Below are positions 19,057-27,757 of a stretch of DNA of 64,000 nt, piece by piece. The DNA comes from Mesorhizobium terrae (GTDB taxonomy: Bacteria; Pseudomonadota; Alphaproteobacteria; Rhizobiales; Rhizobiaceae), in assembly GCF_008727715.1 (NCBI RefSeq), contig NZ_CP044218.1:3737501-3801500 (forward strand). Direction: 5' to 3'. The notes beneath the pieces were generated by a model. It saw only the letters and a program-made list of their open reading frames with translations, did not search any database and had not been told where the DNA came from. How positions within the stretch are numbered: the first letter of the stretch is position 1; every line of letters starts with the position of its first letter. A program made the position numbers and the translations under genes.

Positions 19057-19560
19057 ATGTCCGCGATACGGAACATACTTCTATTGCTGGTCGCCGGCAC
19101 CGTCGCCGGTACCGGAACAGCCTCGGCTGCGGCGCCCAGCGCCGCAGTCATAGAAAAGGCAAAGCCGCTGAACGACAACGAACTCTACAGGCTCTACAGC
19201 CAGCGGTCATGGATGTGGAAGGACGGCGCCGGCTATTTCGCAATCCCGATGCGCCGTTTCACCGCCTGGTCGGGCAGGGGCAAGACCCTGAGTTACGGGG
19301 TGGGCACCTGGTTCATCACCGATCCTGGCAAACTGTGTTTCCGGGCCGACTGGCATGCGATGGGTGGCGCCAAGCCCGACCTCACCTGTTTCAGCCATCG
19401 CAAGAAGGGTGACGTCGTTTATCAGAAGCGCGAGCCGAAGGGCGATTGGTATGTGTTCGCCAACGCGCCGGTAAGGAAAGACGACGAAGCCAGGAAGCTG
19501 CGGCACGGCGACTATGTCAGCCACCGGCTGACCAGGATCGAGGCTAAGCTGGACCACTAG
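19057..19560 (+). CDS. Secreted DUF995 protein (second copy)
   Basis: This is a 167-residue exported protein, paralogous to the product of 17477-18049. They share LY-LY-D/S-x-x-W-W/M, the WSGRG segment, the paired cysteines (LCFRADWHA, LTCFSH) and the tail VYQKREPKGDWYVF. The signal peptide ends near ASAAA. It starts 29 nt after the GH26-like gene, behind GGAGGAAAGG, and appears to be the last gene of the operon, before a 9-bp hairpin. Function unknown. Confidence 0.75.
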   Translation: MSAIRNILLLLVAGTVAGTGTASAAAPSAAVIEKAKPLNDNELYRLYSQRSWMWKDGAGYFAIPMRRFTAWSGRGKTLSYGVGTWFITDPGKLCFRADWHAMGGAKPDLTCFSHRKKGDVVYQKREPKGDWYVFANAPVRKDDEARKLRHGDYVSHRLTRIEAKLDH

Positions 19561-19572
19561 TCATAGAAGGAA

Positions 19573-19596
19573 GGCGGCAGCTTTCAGGCTGCCGCC
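19573..19596 (+). terminator. Hairpin at the end of the polysaccharide operon
   Basis: A perfect 9-bp stem GGCGGCAGC / GCTGCCGCC with a six-base loop starts 13 nt after the last DUF995 stop. No T-run follows, so it is a weak or factor-assisted terminator at best. Confidence 0.45.
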
Positions 19597-19639
19597 GGCA
19601 ATCGTCGCACGCTGTGGCTAGGATGAGGCGTTGCCTGGA

Positions 19640-19975
19640 CTAGGTCCGGGCAAAGCAACGGGCAAGATGGCCGAAGCCGCTCGGCGTGCAGATATAGGGA
19701 GCGTTGCCGTAGGATGGGGTGGCGCTGGCCACCTTGGCGATATCCTTCGTTGCCGTTGGCTTGTGCCTCGCGGCCACGACCTTGGCCTTCGGCTTGGCCG
19801 TCGGAACCAGGTACGCATAGCTCGTTTTGGCGCTGAAGGAGGCGGTTTTCACATTGCTGTCGGCAACGGCAGAACATCCCGCCGTGGCGGCGAGCATGAT
19901 CGCGGCGCTAGCCATGAAAATCGTCCGGGCGTGGCCAACCATCCCGGAAGCTGAAGATTTATTGCCAAATGCCAT
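19640..19975 (-). CDS. Small exported protein with lipobox-like signal
   Basis: This is a 111-residue protein. Positive residues and a hydrophobic stretch lead to LAATAGC (about residues 28-34), a lipobox, so it may be a lipoprotein. A Lys/Ala-rich linker follows, and the tail YICTPSGFGHLARCFAR holds two cysteines; similar tails are common in small secreted rhizobial proteins. Start at ATG 19975 or 19918. Function unknown. Confidence 0.6.
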   Translation of the reverse strand: MAFGNKSSASGMVGHARTIFMASAAIMLAATAGCSAVADSNVKTASFSAKTSYAYLVPTAKPKAKVVAARHKPTATKDIAKVASATPSYGNAPYICTPSGFGHLARCFART

Positions 19976-20296
19976 GGGTCACGACCTCGTCGATTGGCGC
20001 AGGTTCAGTACAGCAACGATACTCGGGGAGCCTTAAGACGCCGTGGAGATGAAACTGAAAATGCAAGCTTTCCGCGGAAAGTACTGTTTCGGGCTAACGC
20101 GACACTGTCCGACGGTGCGTCCAGAAATCAGGGCCCGCATTCTGCGGCACATGGCCGACTAGCCGGTCCCCTAGCATTCCGTTTCGGATGTGGACATAGA
20201 AAAATGGTCGCAGGCCGCCATATTCAACAGATTTCTGATTTGGCGCCAGCCGATGCCGCGACGTAGCGGGTGTCATCCAGCTCGGATCGAAGGTCG
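19976..20296. other. Intergenic region without an evident gene
   Basis: This stretch of about 320 bp lies upstream of the small lipoprotein-like gene and downstream of the 95-residue secreted protein gene. A plus-strand open frame at 19994-20266 has no signal, domain or ribosome binding site that I trust. I see no strong hairpin or repeat. Confidence 0.5.
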
Positions 20297-20584
20297 CTAT
20301 TTGCCGCAATAATGGTCGTTGACGTCGTTGGCCGCGCGCGCGTCGGGCCCGACGCGATGATAGGCGCAGGCGCCCGCCGCGGTGGTAAACATCTGGCTGT
20401 CGTAGTATCGGGGACCACCGAACAGCATTTCGACGACGGTGCGGCCGGCCGGAACGTAGCGCTCCCCGTGATGAGCGCGATGCTTCTTGTGATGATGTTT
20501 GTTTTCACCCGCGAAGCTTGGCGAGGCCAGCGGGAGGGCGATGGCGATCGTCAGCGCGCAGGTCGCGAAATGTCTGATCGTCAT
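20297..20584 (-). CDS. Small secreted protein, function unknown
   Basis: This is a 95-residue protein with a clear signal peptide (MTIRHFATCALTIAIALPLA, cleavage near SFAGE), a His/Lys-rich segment NKHHHKKHRAHHGERY, and two cysteines (GACAYH, HYCGK) that may form a disulphide bond. The start at 20584 has an AGGAG site seven bases upstream. The His-rich stretch could bind metal; this is inference only. It lies 133 bp after cobT on the same strand. Confidence 0.65.
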   Translation of the reverse strand: MTIRHFATCALTIAIALPLASPSFAGENKHHHKKHRAHHGERYVPAGRTVVEMLFGGPRYYDSQMFTTAAGACAYHRVGPDARAANDVNDHYCGK

Positions 20585-20717
20585 GGAAAATCTCCTGCTG
20601 TCGTCCGATGCCGGCATCTCGTCAAAACCACCATATGGCCGGAAGGTTCCTCGAAAACGACCGGCTTGGCAATGTCGGGCGATTGCCCGGGTCTTCTCCG
20701 GGCTTGCTGGCCCCGGT

Positions 20718-21728
20718 CTATTTCTCCGAAACGCCTGCCTCGGCGAAGCTGGCCATTCCCGCGTGGCAGGCGAGCGCCGAACGCACGAGATTGACAGCCA
20801 GGCAAGCGCCGGAGCCTTCGCCCAGTCGCATGCCGAGGTCGAGCAGGGGCGTGAGGCCCAGCGCCTGTAGCAAGCCGCGATGGCCGGCTTCGGCCGAGAC
20901 ATGGGCGGCAATGGTATGGGCAAGCCCGGCGGCATGCAGTTTGGCCAAGGGAGCCGCGGCCGCCGTGCAGACAAAACCGTCGAGCAGCACCGGCACGTTG
21001 CGGTGGCGCGCGGCAAGCGTGGCGCCGAAGATGGCGGCCAGTTCGCGACCGCCGAGTGCGGCTGCGGCTTTCAGCGGATCGGCCAGCACGGCAGCATGGC
21101 GTTGCAGGCCGGCCTCGATGGCGACCACCTTGCGCTTCAGGCCGGCGTCGTCGACGCCGGTGCCGCGACCGGTCCATTTTTCGGCGCCACCGCCGAAAAG
21201 GGCGGCCGAGATCGCCGCCGCCGGCGTGGTGTTGCCGATGCCCATCTCGCCGAGGCAGAGGAGATCGATATCGGCGTCGACGGCGTCGTAGCCGGCCGAA
21301 ACTGCGGCAAGGAAGGCAGCCTCGTCCATCGCCGCGCCTTGCGTGAAGTCGCCGGTCGGATGGTCGAGATCGAGCGGGATGACGTCGAGTTCCGCGCCAG
21401 CCGCGCGGGCGAGCTGGTTGATGGCGGCGCCGCCGCCGGCGAAATTGGCCACCATCTGCACGGTCACTTCCGACGGATAGGCCGACACGCCCTGGGCGGT
21501 GACGCCGTGGTTGCCGGCAAAGACGATCACCTTGACGCGGTCCAGCTTCGGCATGTCGCGACCCTGCCAGCGGGCCAGCCAGGCGGCGATGGTTTCCAGC
21601 CGGCCGAGGCTGCCCTGCGGCTTGGTCAGCGTATCCTGACGGCGGGCGACGGCGGCGGCGGCGGTGTCGCTGCCGGCAGGCAGGTTGCGGCAGGCATTGT
21701 GCAGTTCATCGAGAGTTTTGAAGGACAT
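20718..21728 (-). CDS. cobT: Nicotinate-nucleotide--dimethylbenzimidazole phosphoribosyltransferase
   Basis: This is a 336-residue enzyme that joins dimethylbenzimidazole and nicotinate mononucleotide to make alpha-ribazole phosphate for the lower loop of cobalamin. TKPQGSLGRLE near residue 36, VIVFAGNHGVTAQGVSAYP near residue 68, GEMGIGNTTPAAA near residue 170, and the catalytic-Glu loop GEGSGACLAV near residue 306 are conserved. The Pseudomonas denitrificans name is CobU. It begins 24 nt after cobS and is the last gene of the riboswitch-led operon. Confidence 0.95.
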   Translation of the reverse strand: MSFKTLDELHNACRNLPAGSDTAAAAVARRQDTLTKPQGSLGRLETIAAWLARWQGRDMPKLDRVKVIVFAGNHGVTAQGVSAYPSEVTVQMVANFAGGGAAINQLARAAGAELDVIPLDLDHPTGDFTQGAAMDEAAFLAAVSAGYDAVDADIDLLCLGEMGIGNTTPAAAISAALFGGGAEKWTGRGTGVDDAGLKRKVVAIEAGLQRHAAVLADPLKAAAALGGRELAAIFGATLAARHRNVPVLLDGFVCTAAAAPLAKLHAAGLAHTIAAHVSAEAGHRGLLQALGLTPLLDLGMRLGEGSGACLAVNLVRSALACHAGMASFAEAGVSEK

Positions 21729-21752
21729 GGCAGAAGTGTCTCCGAAAGAGAA

Positions 21753-22520
21753 TCAGGTGAGCGACACGGAAGCGACGACAAGGATGGCGATTTCGCAAAG
21801 CTGCTGCAGTGCGCCGGCGGCATCGCCGGTATGGCCGCCGATCTGGCTGAGACAGAGCTTGCGGAAACCGTAGAAGATGAGGCCAAGCAGGGCCACGGCC
21901 ACGATCGCGCCGCCCAGCCCGAGGGTGAGCAGTGCAACGGCGCCGAGGATCGCGCCTGCCTGTGCGGTGGTGGCAGAGACGGTGCCGGCGCGGCTGGAGA
22001 GGCCGTCGGCCGTGGCCGGTGGCATCAGATGCAGGAAGGCACCCAGCAGCCCGCGCGAGGCGGCGTGAGCGGCGATCAGCGCCAACAGCGCCGACCAGCC
22101 ATGGGAGAATTCCGCCAGCGCGCTCCAGCGGATGAGGATGGTCAGGCCGAGCGCGGAAGCGCCATAAGCGCCGATGCGGCTGTCGTGCATGATCTCCAGC
22201 TTGCGATCGGTCGTGCGGCCACCGCCAAAACCGTCGGCGACATCGGAAAGGCCGTCCTCGTGTAGCGAACCGGTGGTCAGCATCATCGCGGCCAGCGTCA
22301 GAGCGGCTGCCGGGCCGGAGGCGACGCCGAAGGTGGTGGCAAGCGAAAAGACGATCGCACCGATCAGGGCCACAACCGCACCTGCCACCGGCGCCGCCCA
22401 TATCGCATCGGCCAGCTTGCGGTCGCCGAAGTCGAGAACCGGCAACGGCGAGCGCGTGAAGAAGACCAGACAAAGCGCTATGTCGGTGAGGATCTTGCCG
22501 GGCGCGGAGAAGCGGCTCAT
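21753..22520 (-). CDS. cobS: Adenosylcobinamide-GDP ribazoletransferase (cobalamin synthase)
   Basis: This is a 255-residue integral membrane enzyme (CobV in Pseudomonas naming) that joins adenosylcobinamide-GDP to alpha-ribazole. The acidic metal motif LHEDGLSDVADGFGGG lies near residue 88, and about six hydrophobic segments follow. The start overlaps the cobB stop by ATGA. The pathway step comes just after the reactions supplied by cobB and cobN, although the intermediate cobO/Q/D/P genes are elsewhere. Confidence 0.94.
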   Translation of the reverse strand: MSRFSAPGKILTDIALCLVFFTRSPLPVLDFGDRKLADAIWAAPVAGAVVALIGAIVFSLATTFGVASGPAAALTLAAMMLTTGSLHEDGLSDVADGFGGGRTTDRKLEIMHDSRIGAYGASALGLTILIRWSALAEFSHGWSALLALIAAHAASRGLLGAFLHLMPPATADGLSSRAGTVSATTAQAGAILGAVALLTLGLGGAIVAVALLGLIFYGFRKLCLSQIGGHTGDAAGALQQLCEIAILVVASVSLT

Positions 22521-23833
22521 GGGTTCATCGCGATGGCGTGGAAGAAGGTTCCGCTGACCGGACCCCGCCGTCCACCGGAGGGCCCGAGCGCGTTACCCTG
22601 GCCGTCGGCGAGCTCGGCGAGCGGCTCGTCGCTGCCGGTGTCGGTCACCTGAGCGTAGTGGAATTCGTGGCCGCGCACCACTGTTCCGGCAGGCCCGAGC
22701 GCGCTGTCGCTCTTCAGCCTGGCCTCGCGGTAGCCGAGGTTCATCTTGCGTTTGGCGAAGGAGGTCGAATGGCCGAGCAAGCCGAGCATGGAATGGGTGA
22801 CGCCTTCGGCGTCTTCAAGGGCCTTGCCCAGAACCATGAAGCCGCCGCACTCGCCATGGACCGGCTTCGTCGCGGCGAAGCGCTTGATGCCCGCCTGGAA
22901 ATCGCTGGCGGCGGCCAGCTTGCCCGCATGCAGCTCCGGATAGCCGCCGGGCAGCCAGCAGACGTCGCAGCTCTCGTCCGGCGCCTCGTCCGCCAGTGGC
23001 GAGAAGGGCACGATCTCGGCGCCCGATTTGCGCCAATGCGCGGCGACATGCGGATAGATGAAGGTGAAGGCGGCATCCTCGGCGAGCGCGATGCGTTGTC
23101 CCGGCGGCGGCAGCGCTGCCTCGAAACTGCCATCAGCCGGTTCGAGCGGGGCGGCGAGCGCCATGATGGCGTCGAGGTTCAGCGAAGCGTCGGCCATATC
23201 GGCCAGCCGGTCGAGATGCTGCATCAGGCTGGCATGTTCGCTGGCCTGGACAAGGCCGAGATGGCGTTCGGGCAAGGCAAGGGCTGAATCGCGCAGAATG
23301 GCACCGACTACGGGCAAGCCCAGCGCCTCGATGGCCTCGGTGCAGAGCTTGCGATGGCGCTCGCTGCCCAGCCGGTTGAGCACGACGCCGGCCACGCGCA
23401 CATTCGGATCATAGCAGGAAAGGCCCTTGGCGATCGCCGCGGCCGTCGTCGATTGCCCGGAGACGTCAAGCACCAACAGGACGGGCAGCCGGTAGAGCCG
23501 GGCGAGGTCGGCGGCCGATCCCGTGCGCCCGTCCGGCGAAGGGATGCCATCGAACAGGCCCATGGCGCTTTCCAGCACCACCAGTTCGGCATTGTCGGCT
23601 GTCTGCGCCGCCAGGCCGTTGAGCAGGGAAGGCGGCATCGCCCAACTGTCCAGATTGACGCCGGGCAGACCGGTGGCGGCGGCATGGAAGCCGGGATCGA
23701 TATAATCGGGACCGGACTTCGCGCCGCGCACGCGAACGCCGCGCCTGGCCAGCGCACGCAGGATGCCGATGGTGACGCTGGTCTTGCCGGAGCCGGAGCG
23801 CGGCGCGCCGACGATGAGGGCCGTCGCGTTCAT
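22517..23833 (-). CDS. cobB: Hydrogenobyrinic acid a,c-diamide synthase
   Basis: This is a 438-residue ATP- and glutamine-dependent amidotransferase of the aerobic route. The N-terminal P-loop APRSGSGKTSV (residues 9-19) and GAKSGPDYIDPGFH bind ATP and substrate. The C-terminal glutaminase domain has the Cys motif HGECGGFMVLG near residue 330. It overlaps cobA upstream and cobS downstream by 4 nt each. Length is normal. Confidence 0.95.
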   Translation of the reverse strand: MNATALIVGAPRSGSGKTSVTIGILRALARRGVRVRGAKSGPDYIDPGFHAAATGLPGVNLDSWAMPPSLLNGLAAQTADNAELVVLESAMGLFDGIPSPDGRTGSAADLARLYRLPVLLVLDVSGQSTTAAAIAKGLSCYDPNVRVAGVVLNRLGSERHRKLCTEAIEALGLPVVGAILRDSALALPERHLGLVQASEHASLMQHLDRLADMADASLNLDAIMALAAPLEPADGSFEAALPPPGQRIALAEDAAFTFIYPHVAAHWRKSGAEIVPFSPLADEAPDESCDVCWLPGGYPELHAGKLAAASDFQAGIKRFAATKPVHGECGGFMVLGKALEDAEGVTHSMLGLLGHSTSFAKRKMNLGYREARLKSDSALGPAGTVVRGHEFHYAQVTDTGSDEPLAELADGQGNALGPSGGRRGPVSGTFFHAIAMNP

Positions 23834-24615
23834 GGTCGCTGCACCAGCCTGTCGCGCATGGCGACGATGCCGCCGATGACGATGAGCGCGGGAGAAACGA
23901 TTGCCTCCCGCGCGGCTGCTTCGACCAGTGTGCCCAGCGTGGCGACCACGGTGCGCTCTTGTGGCAATGTGGCGTTCTCGATCAGCGCCGCCGGCATGTC
24001 CGCCGTCAGCCCACCTGCCATAAGGTCGGCGATGGTCGCCTCCATATGGGTCAGGCCCATATAGATGACGATGGGCTGGCCGGTGCGGGCAAGGGCTGCC
24101 CAGTCCGGCCGGTCGTCGGAGACAGCGGCGAAGCCCGTTGCTAGGATGATGGCGCCGTTGATGCCGCGCATGGTGGCCGGAATGCCGGCCGAGGTCAGGC
24201 CGCCGAAGGCCGAGGTGACACCCGGCAGAACCCGGTAGGGAATGCCGTGCTCGGCCAAAGCCAGCGTTTCCTCGGCGCCGCGCGCGAAGACATAAGGATG
24301 GCCGCCCTTCAGGCGCACCACCTTGCGGCCTTCCTTGGCGAGTTTCACGATAAGGGCGTTGATGTCTTCCTGCGGAATGGACAGCCGGCCGCCGCGCTTG
24401 CCGACATAGAATTTCTCCGCCCGTTCGGCGACAGCGATGATCTCCGGCGAGACCAGCGCGTCATGCACCAGCGCGTCGGCCTCGGTCAGCGCCGAAAGCA
24501 CTTCCAGCGTGAGCAGGCTGGGGTCGCCGGGGCCGGAGCCGGCCAGCCAGACATGGCCGGGTTGCAGCCGCGGTTTGTGTGCGGTGAGCTTCTGGAAGGT
24601 TTCGGAAAACGTCAT
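23830..24615 (-). CDS. cobA: Uroporphyrinogen-III C-methyltransferase
   Basis: This is a 261-residue SAM-dependent methylase that makes precorrin-2, the entry step shared by cobalamin and siroheme. The SAM loop [16 protein letters not shown] lies near residue 22 and [18 protein letters not shown] near residue 98. It lacks the CysG dehydrogenase/ferrochelatase extension, so it is the stand-alone form. It overlaps cobM and cobB by 4 nt. Confidence 0.95.
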   Translation of the reverse strand: MTFSETFQKLTAHKPRLQPGHVWLAGSGPGDPSLLTLEVLSALTEADALVHDALVSPEIIAVAERAEKFYVGKRGGRLSIPQEDINALIVKLAKEGRKVVRLKGGHPYVFARGAEETLALAEHGIPYRVLPGVTSAFGGLTSAGIPATMRGINGAIILATGFAAVSDDRPDWAALARTGQPIVIYMGLTHMEATIADLMAGGLTADMPAALIENATLPQERTVVATLGTLVEAAAREAIVSPALIVIGGIVAMRDRLVQRP

Positions 24616-25370
24616 TGCCGGTTCCTGAAGCGCCGCTGATAATAAGGGTCGTAGAGCGAGCTTTCGGTGAAATCCTGCGCCGCCAGCGAACGCCCGACAA
24701 AGATCAGCGCGGTGCGCTCGATCGGATCGGCGGCAAGGGCGGCCGCGACCGTCTCCAGCGTCGCGCGGATGACGCGTTCGTCGGGCCAGGAGGCGCGAAA
24801 GACTATGGCGACCGGGCAGTCGCCGCCATAATGCGGGGTCAGTTCCGCCACCACCTGTTCGATGGCGTGGATGGCGAGATGGATCGCCAGCGTGGCGCCG
24901 GTGCGGCCGAAGGCCGACAGCGTTTCGCCAGGCGGCATCTTGGAGGCACGACCAGAGACGCGGGTCAGCACCAGGCTCTGCGCGACTTCCGGGATGGTCA
25001 GTTCGCGTTTCAGCGCTGCGGCCGCGGCGGCAAAGGACGGGACGCCGGGCGTCAGCGTGTAGGCAATGCCGTTGCGTTCGAGACGGCGGATCTGCTCAGC
25101 GACGGCACTCCACACCGAAAGGTCGCCTGAATGCAGACGCGCCACATCCTGGCCGGCCTGGGCGGCGGCAACATATTCGGCCTCGATCTCGTCCAGCGAC
25201 ATCGGCGCGGTGTCGACCAATCGCGTGCCTGGCGCGCAGTGTTCGAGCAGTTCGGGCGCCACGATCGAGCCTGCGTAAAGGCACACGGGGCACGAGCCAA
25301 GCAGCTTGGCGCCGCGTAAGGTGATGAGGTCGGCGGCACCCGGACCGGCGCCGATGAAATGCACGGTCAT
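24612..25370 (-). CDS. cobM: Precorrin-4 C11-methyltransferase
   Basis: This is a 252-residue corrin-ring methylase that transfers a methyl group from SAM to C11. The N-terminal [18 protein letters not shown] is the SAM-binding signature, and CLYAGSIV and [10 protein letters not shown] are typical of CobM/CbiF. It overlaps cobE (upstream) and cobA (downstream) by ATGA-type junctions. Confidence 0.95.
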   Translation of the reverse strand: MTVHFIGAGPGAADLITLRGAKLLGSCPVCLYAGSIVAPELLEHCAPGTRLVDTAPMSLDEIEAEYVAAAQAGQDVARLHSGDLSVWSAVAEQIRRLERNGIAYTLTPGVPSFAAAAAALKRELTIPEVAQSLVLTRVSGRASKMPPGETLSAFGRTGATLAIHLAIHAIEQVVAELTPHYGGDCPVAIVFRASWPDERVIRATLETVAAALAADPIERTALIFVGRSLAAQDFTESSLYDPYYQRRFRNRQ

Positions 25371-25756
25371 GCCGAGGCTCCGCTGGTGGCTATGGCGCAG
25401 GTGACGGCGCCGACAATGATGCGTGGCCCTAGCAGGCGCGCGCCTTCGCCCGCCGCTGCAAGCGCCGCGCTTTCCGAAACCGATGACGAACCGGCGATGG
25501 CGAGGGAAATTTCGGACCGGGTGAGCGTATCCTCTCCGCCTGGCTCATCTGCGGCGGTGACCTCAACCACGATCACCTCCAATCCCAACTTCCGTGCCGC
25601 GGCGAAGATGCCGACCTCGTCCTTCTTGAAGGTTGTGGTGGCCAGCACGGAGAGCGCGGAACGATCGAGACTGTGGCCGGCGAGCACGGCATCGATGGCG
25701 GCAATGACGCTCGCAGTATCCGCACCCTTGCGGCAGCCTATGCCCGCGACGATCAT
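25367..25756 (-). CDS. cobE: Cobalamin biosynthesis protein CobE
   Basis: This is a 129-residue protein of the CobE/CbiG C-terminal family, beginning [17 protein letters not shown] with the family motif [17 protein letters not shown] and [19 protein letters not shown] are also typical. It is needed for cobalamin synthesis in Pseudomonas denitrificans, but its exact step is less clear than those of its neighbours. I chose ATG 25756 because it overlaps the cobL stop by ATGA; an in-frame ATG at 25774 would add six residues. Confidence 0.88.
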   Translation of the reverse strand: MIVAGIGCRKGADTASVIAAIDAVLAGHSLDRSALSVLATTTFKKDEVGIFAAARKLGLEVIVVEVTAADEPGGEDTLTRSEISLAIAGSSSVSESAALAAAGEGARLLGPRIIVGAVTCAIATSGASA

Positions 25757-26988
25757 GTCTTGACCCAGCTCCATTGCGTCACCGGCAGGGCCGGGCGCCA
25801 GGCCTGCATGGTGCCGACGGGGGCAGCCCGCGAAATGGCGATGCGGGTCAGCGTGCCGCCGAGAGCCGCATGGCGGGCCACGAGCAGCGCCTCCATCTCC
25901 AGCGTCACCGCATTGGCCACGCAACGGCCGCCCGACGGCAGGGCCTTGAGCGCAGCGTCAAAGACGCCGGCGTCGGTGCCGCCGCCGCCAATGAAGATCG
26001 CGTCCGGTGCCGGCAGGCCGGCGAGCGCCTGCGGTGCTAGGCCTTCGACCACTGCGAGCCCCGGTACGCCGAAGGCAGCCGCATTGCGGCGAATGCGCCC
26101 GGCGCGCTCGGCATTGGCCTCGATGGCGACGGCGCGCAGCGAAGGGTGCGACAGCATCCATTCGATGGCGATCGAACCCGATCCCGCGCCGATATCCCAC
26201 AACACTTCGCCGCGGCGCGGCGTCAGCGCGGAGAGCGTGACGGCGCGCACCTCGCGCTTGGTGATCTGGCCATCGTTCTCGAACAGATCGTCGGCGAGAC
26301 CGGAGGCCAAGGGCAATATCCGCGCCTCGGATTCCGATTCAATCTCGAGCGCCAGCACATTGAGCGGATTGATGTTTTTGAGGTTGAAATCGCCGGCGCG
26401 GGCGCCGCGGACGACTTCTTCCTGACCGCCCAGTGCTTCCAGCACCGTCAGTCGCGATGGGCCGAAACCGAGCTCGGAAAGCAGGGTCGCTACCTTGGCC
26501 GGGGCTGCGCCGTCCGAGGTCAGCGCCAGTAAACGTGCGCCGGGATGCAGTAGCGGGCGGATCAGGTCGAGCGGGCGGCCATGCAGCGAGATCGTCTCGA
26601 CATCCTGCAGCGCCCAGCCGAGCCTGGAAGCGGCGAGCGAAAGAGACGAAGGAGCGGGCACCACCACCATGTCGGCGGCGGCGACCTTGCGCGCCAACGT
26701 CACGCCGACGCCGTGGAAGAACGGATCGCCGGAGGCGAGCACGCAGACGCGGCGTCCGGCGCGGTCGAGCACGGCTTCCATTTCCGGGTCGAAAGGTGAT
26801 GGCCATTCATGCATCTCGCCGGTGACGAGCGTACCGGCGAGGTCGAAATGGCGCTTGCCGCCAAAGACGAACTCAGCATCCGCGATCAGCCGCTTGGCCT
26901 CGTCGCCCAGACCCGCTACACCGTCCTCGCCGATACCGACGATGGCGAGCCAGGCGGGCGCGGCATGTGTTTCTTTCTCAGCAGGCAT
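25753..26988 (-). CDS. cobL: Precorrin-6Y C5,15-methyltransferase (decarboxylating)
   Basis: This is a 411-residue two-domain enzyme. The CbiE-like N-terminal methylase starts at WLAIVGIGEDGVAGLG. The CbiT-like C-terminal methylase/decarboxylase has the SAM motif VLWDIGAGSGSIAIEWM near residue 250. It methylates C5 and C15 and decarboxylates the C12 acetate chain. Its start ATG at 26988 shares a CATG with the start of cobK on the other strand, so its ribosome binding site lies inside cobK. Confidence 0.94.
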   Translation of the reverse strand: MPAEKETHAAPAWLAIVGIGEDGVAGLGDEAKRLIADAEFVFGGKRHFDLAGTLVTGEMHEWPSPFDPEMEAVLDRAGRRVCVLASGDPFFHGVGVTLARKVAAADMVVVPAPSSLSLAASRLGWALQDVETISLHGRPLDLIRPLLHPGARLLALTSDGAAPAKVATLLSELGFGPSRLTVLEALGGQEEVVRGARAGDFNLKNINPLNVLALEIESESEARILPLASGLADDLFENDGQITKREVRAVTLSALTPRRGEVLWDIGAGSGSIAIEWMLSHPSLRAVAIEANAERAGRIRRNAAAFGVPGLAVVEGLAPQALAGLPAPDAIFIGGGGTDAGVFDAALKALPSGGRCVANAVTLEMEALLVARHAALGGTLTRIAISRAAPVGTMQAWRPALPVTQWSWVKT

Positions 26989-26989
26989 G

Positions 26990-27757
26990 ATGTCCCACCG
27001 CATTCTGATCCTGGGCGGCACCACTGAGGCACGGCAGCTGGCCGGCCGGCTGGCGGCGCGGCCGGATGTCGAACTTATCCTGTCGCTGGCGGGGCGCACC
27101 GAAAATCCGGTCGCGCAGCAGGTGCCGACACGTGTCGGCGGCTTCGGCGGCGCGGAAGGGCTCGCGGCCTATCTGAAGGAGACCGAGACCGATCTGTTGA
27201 TCGATGCGACGCATCCTTATGCGGCGCGCATTTCCGCCAACGCGGCCGAGGCGGCCCGTCTTGCCGGCGTGCCGATCCTGGCATTGCGGCGTCCCGGCTG
27301 GCAGCGTGAACAGGGCGATCGCTGGGTGGAGGTTGAGGGGGTGCCCGAGGCCGTCGCGGCATTGGGACCAATCGCACGGCGCGTTTTCCTGGCGCTTGGG
27401 CGACAGGAGGTTGGCGCCTTCGAAGCAGCGCCGCAGCATCATTATTTGTTGCGCAGCGTCGACCCTGTCGAACCGCCGCTTGGCGTCTCCCATGTCGACT
27501 ATCTTCTGGCGCGTGGCCCGTTTCGCGAGGTGGACGAACACCGCCTGCTCGTGGACCAGCGCATCGATGCCGTCGTGTGCAAGAACAGCGGCGGCGAGGC
27601 GACCTATGGCAAGATCGCCGCGGCGCGTAGCCTTGGCATCGACGTGGTGATGATCCGCAGGCCGGTGCTGCCGGCCGTGCCTTCGGCGCCGAGCATTCCC
27701 GATCTGCTTGCCATGATCGATCATTCCCTGCGTCCCGTGGCCGAGCGCGGCGTGTAG
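26990..27757 (+). CDS. cobK: Precorrin-6A reductase
   Basis: This is a 255-residue NADPH-dependent reductase that turns precorrin-6A into precorrin-6B. It begins SHRILILGGTTEARQLA; LLIDATHPYAARISANAAEA and KNSGGEATYGKIAAA are family motifs. It is the only gene of the block on the plus strand. Its start (ATG 26987 or 26990) overlaps the cobL start, and its last 37 nt overlap the end of cobJ. Its promoter must lie within cobL, and the main operon transcript would cross it in antisense. Confidence 0.94.
   Translation: MSHRILILGGTTEARQLAGRLAARPDVELILSLAGRTENPVAQQVPTRVGGFGGAEGLAAYLKETETDLLIDATHPYAARISANAAEAARLAGVPILALRRPGWQREQGDRWVEVEGVPEAVAALGPIARRVFLALGRQEVGAFEAAPQHHYLLRSVDPVEPPLGVSHVDYLLARGPFREVDEHRLLVDQRIDAVVCKNSGGEATYGKIAAARSLGIDVVMIRRPVLPAVPSAPSIPDLLAMIDHSLRPVAERGV

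Noticed and set aside
19994..20266. A 90-codon plus-strand open frame in a gap
   Set aside because: No ribosome binding site, signal peptide or domain, and the composition looks non-coding.
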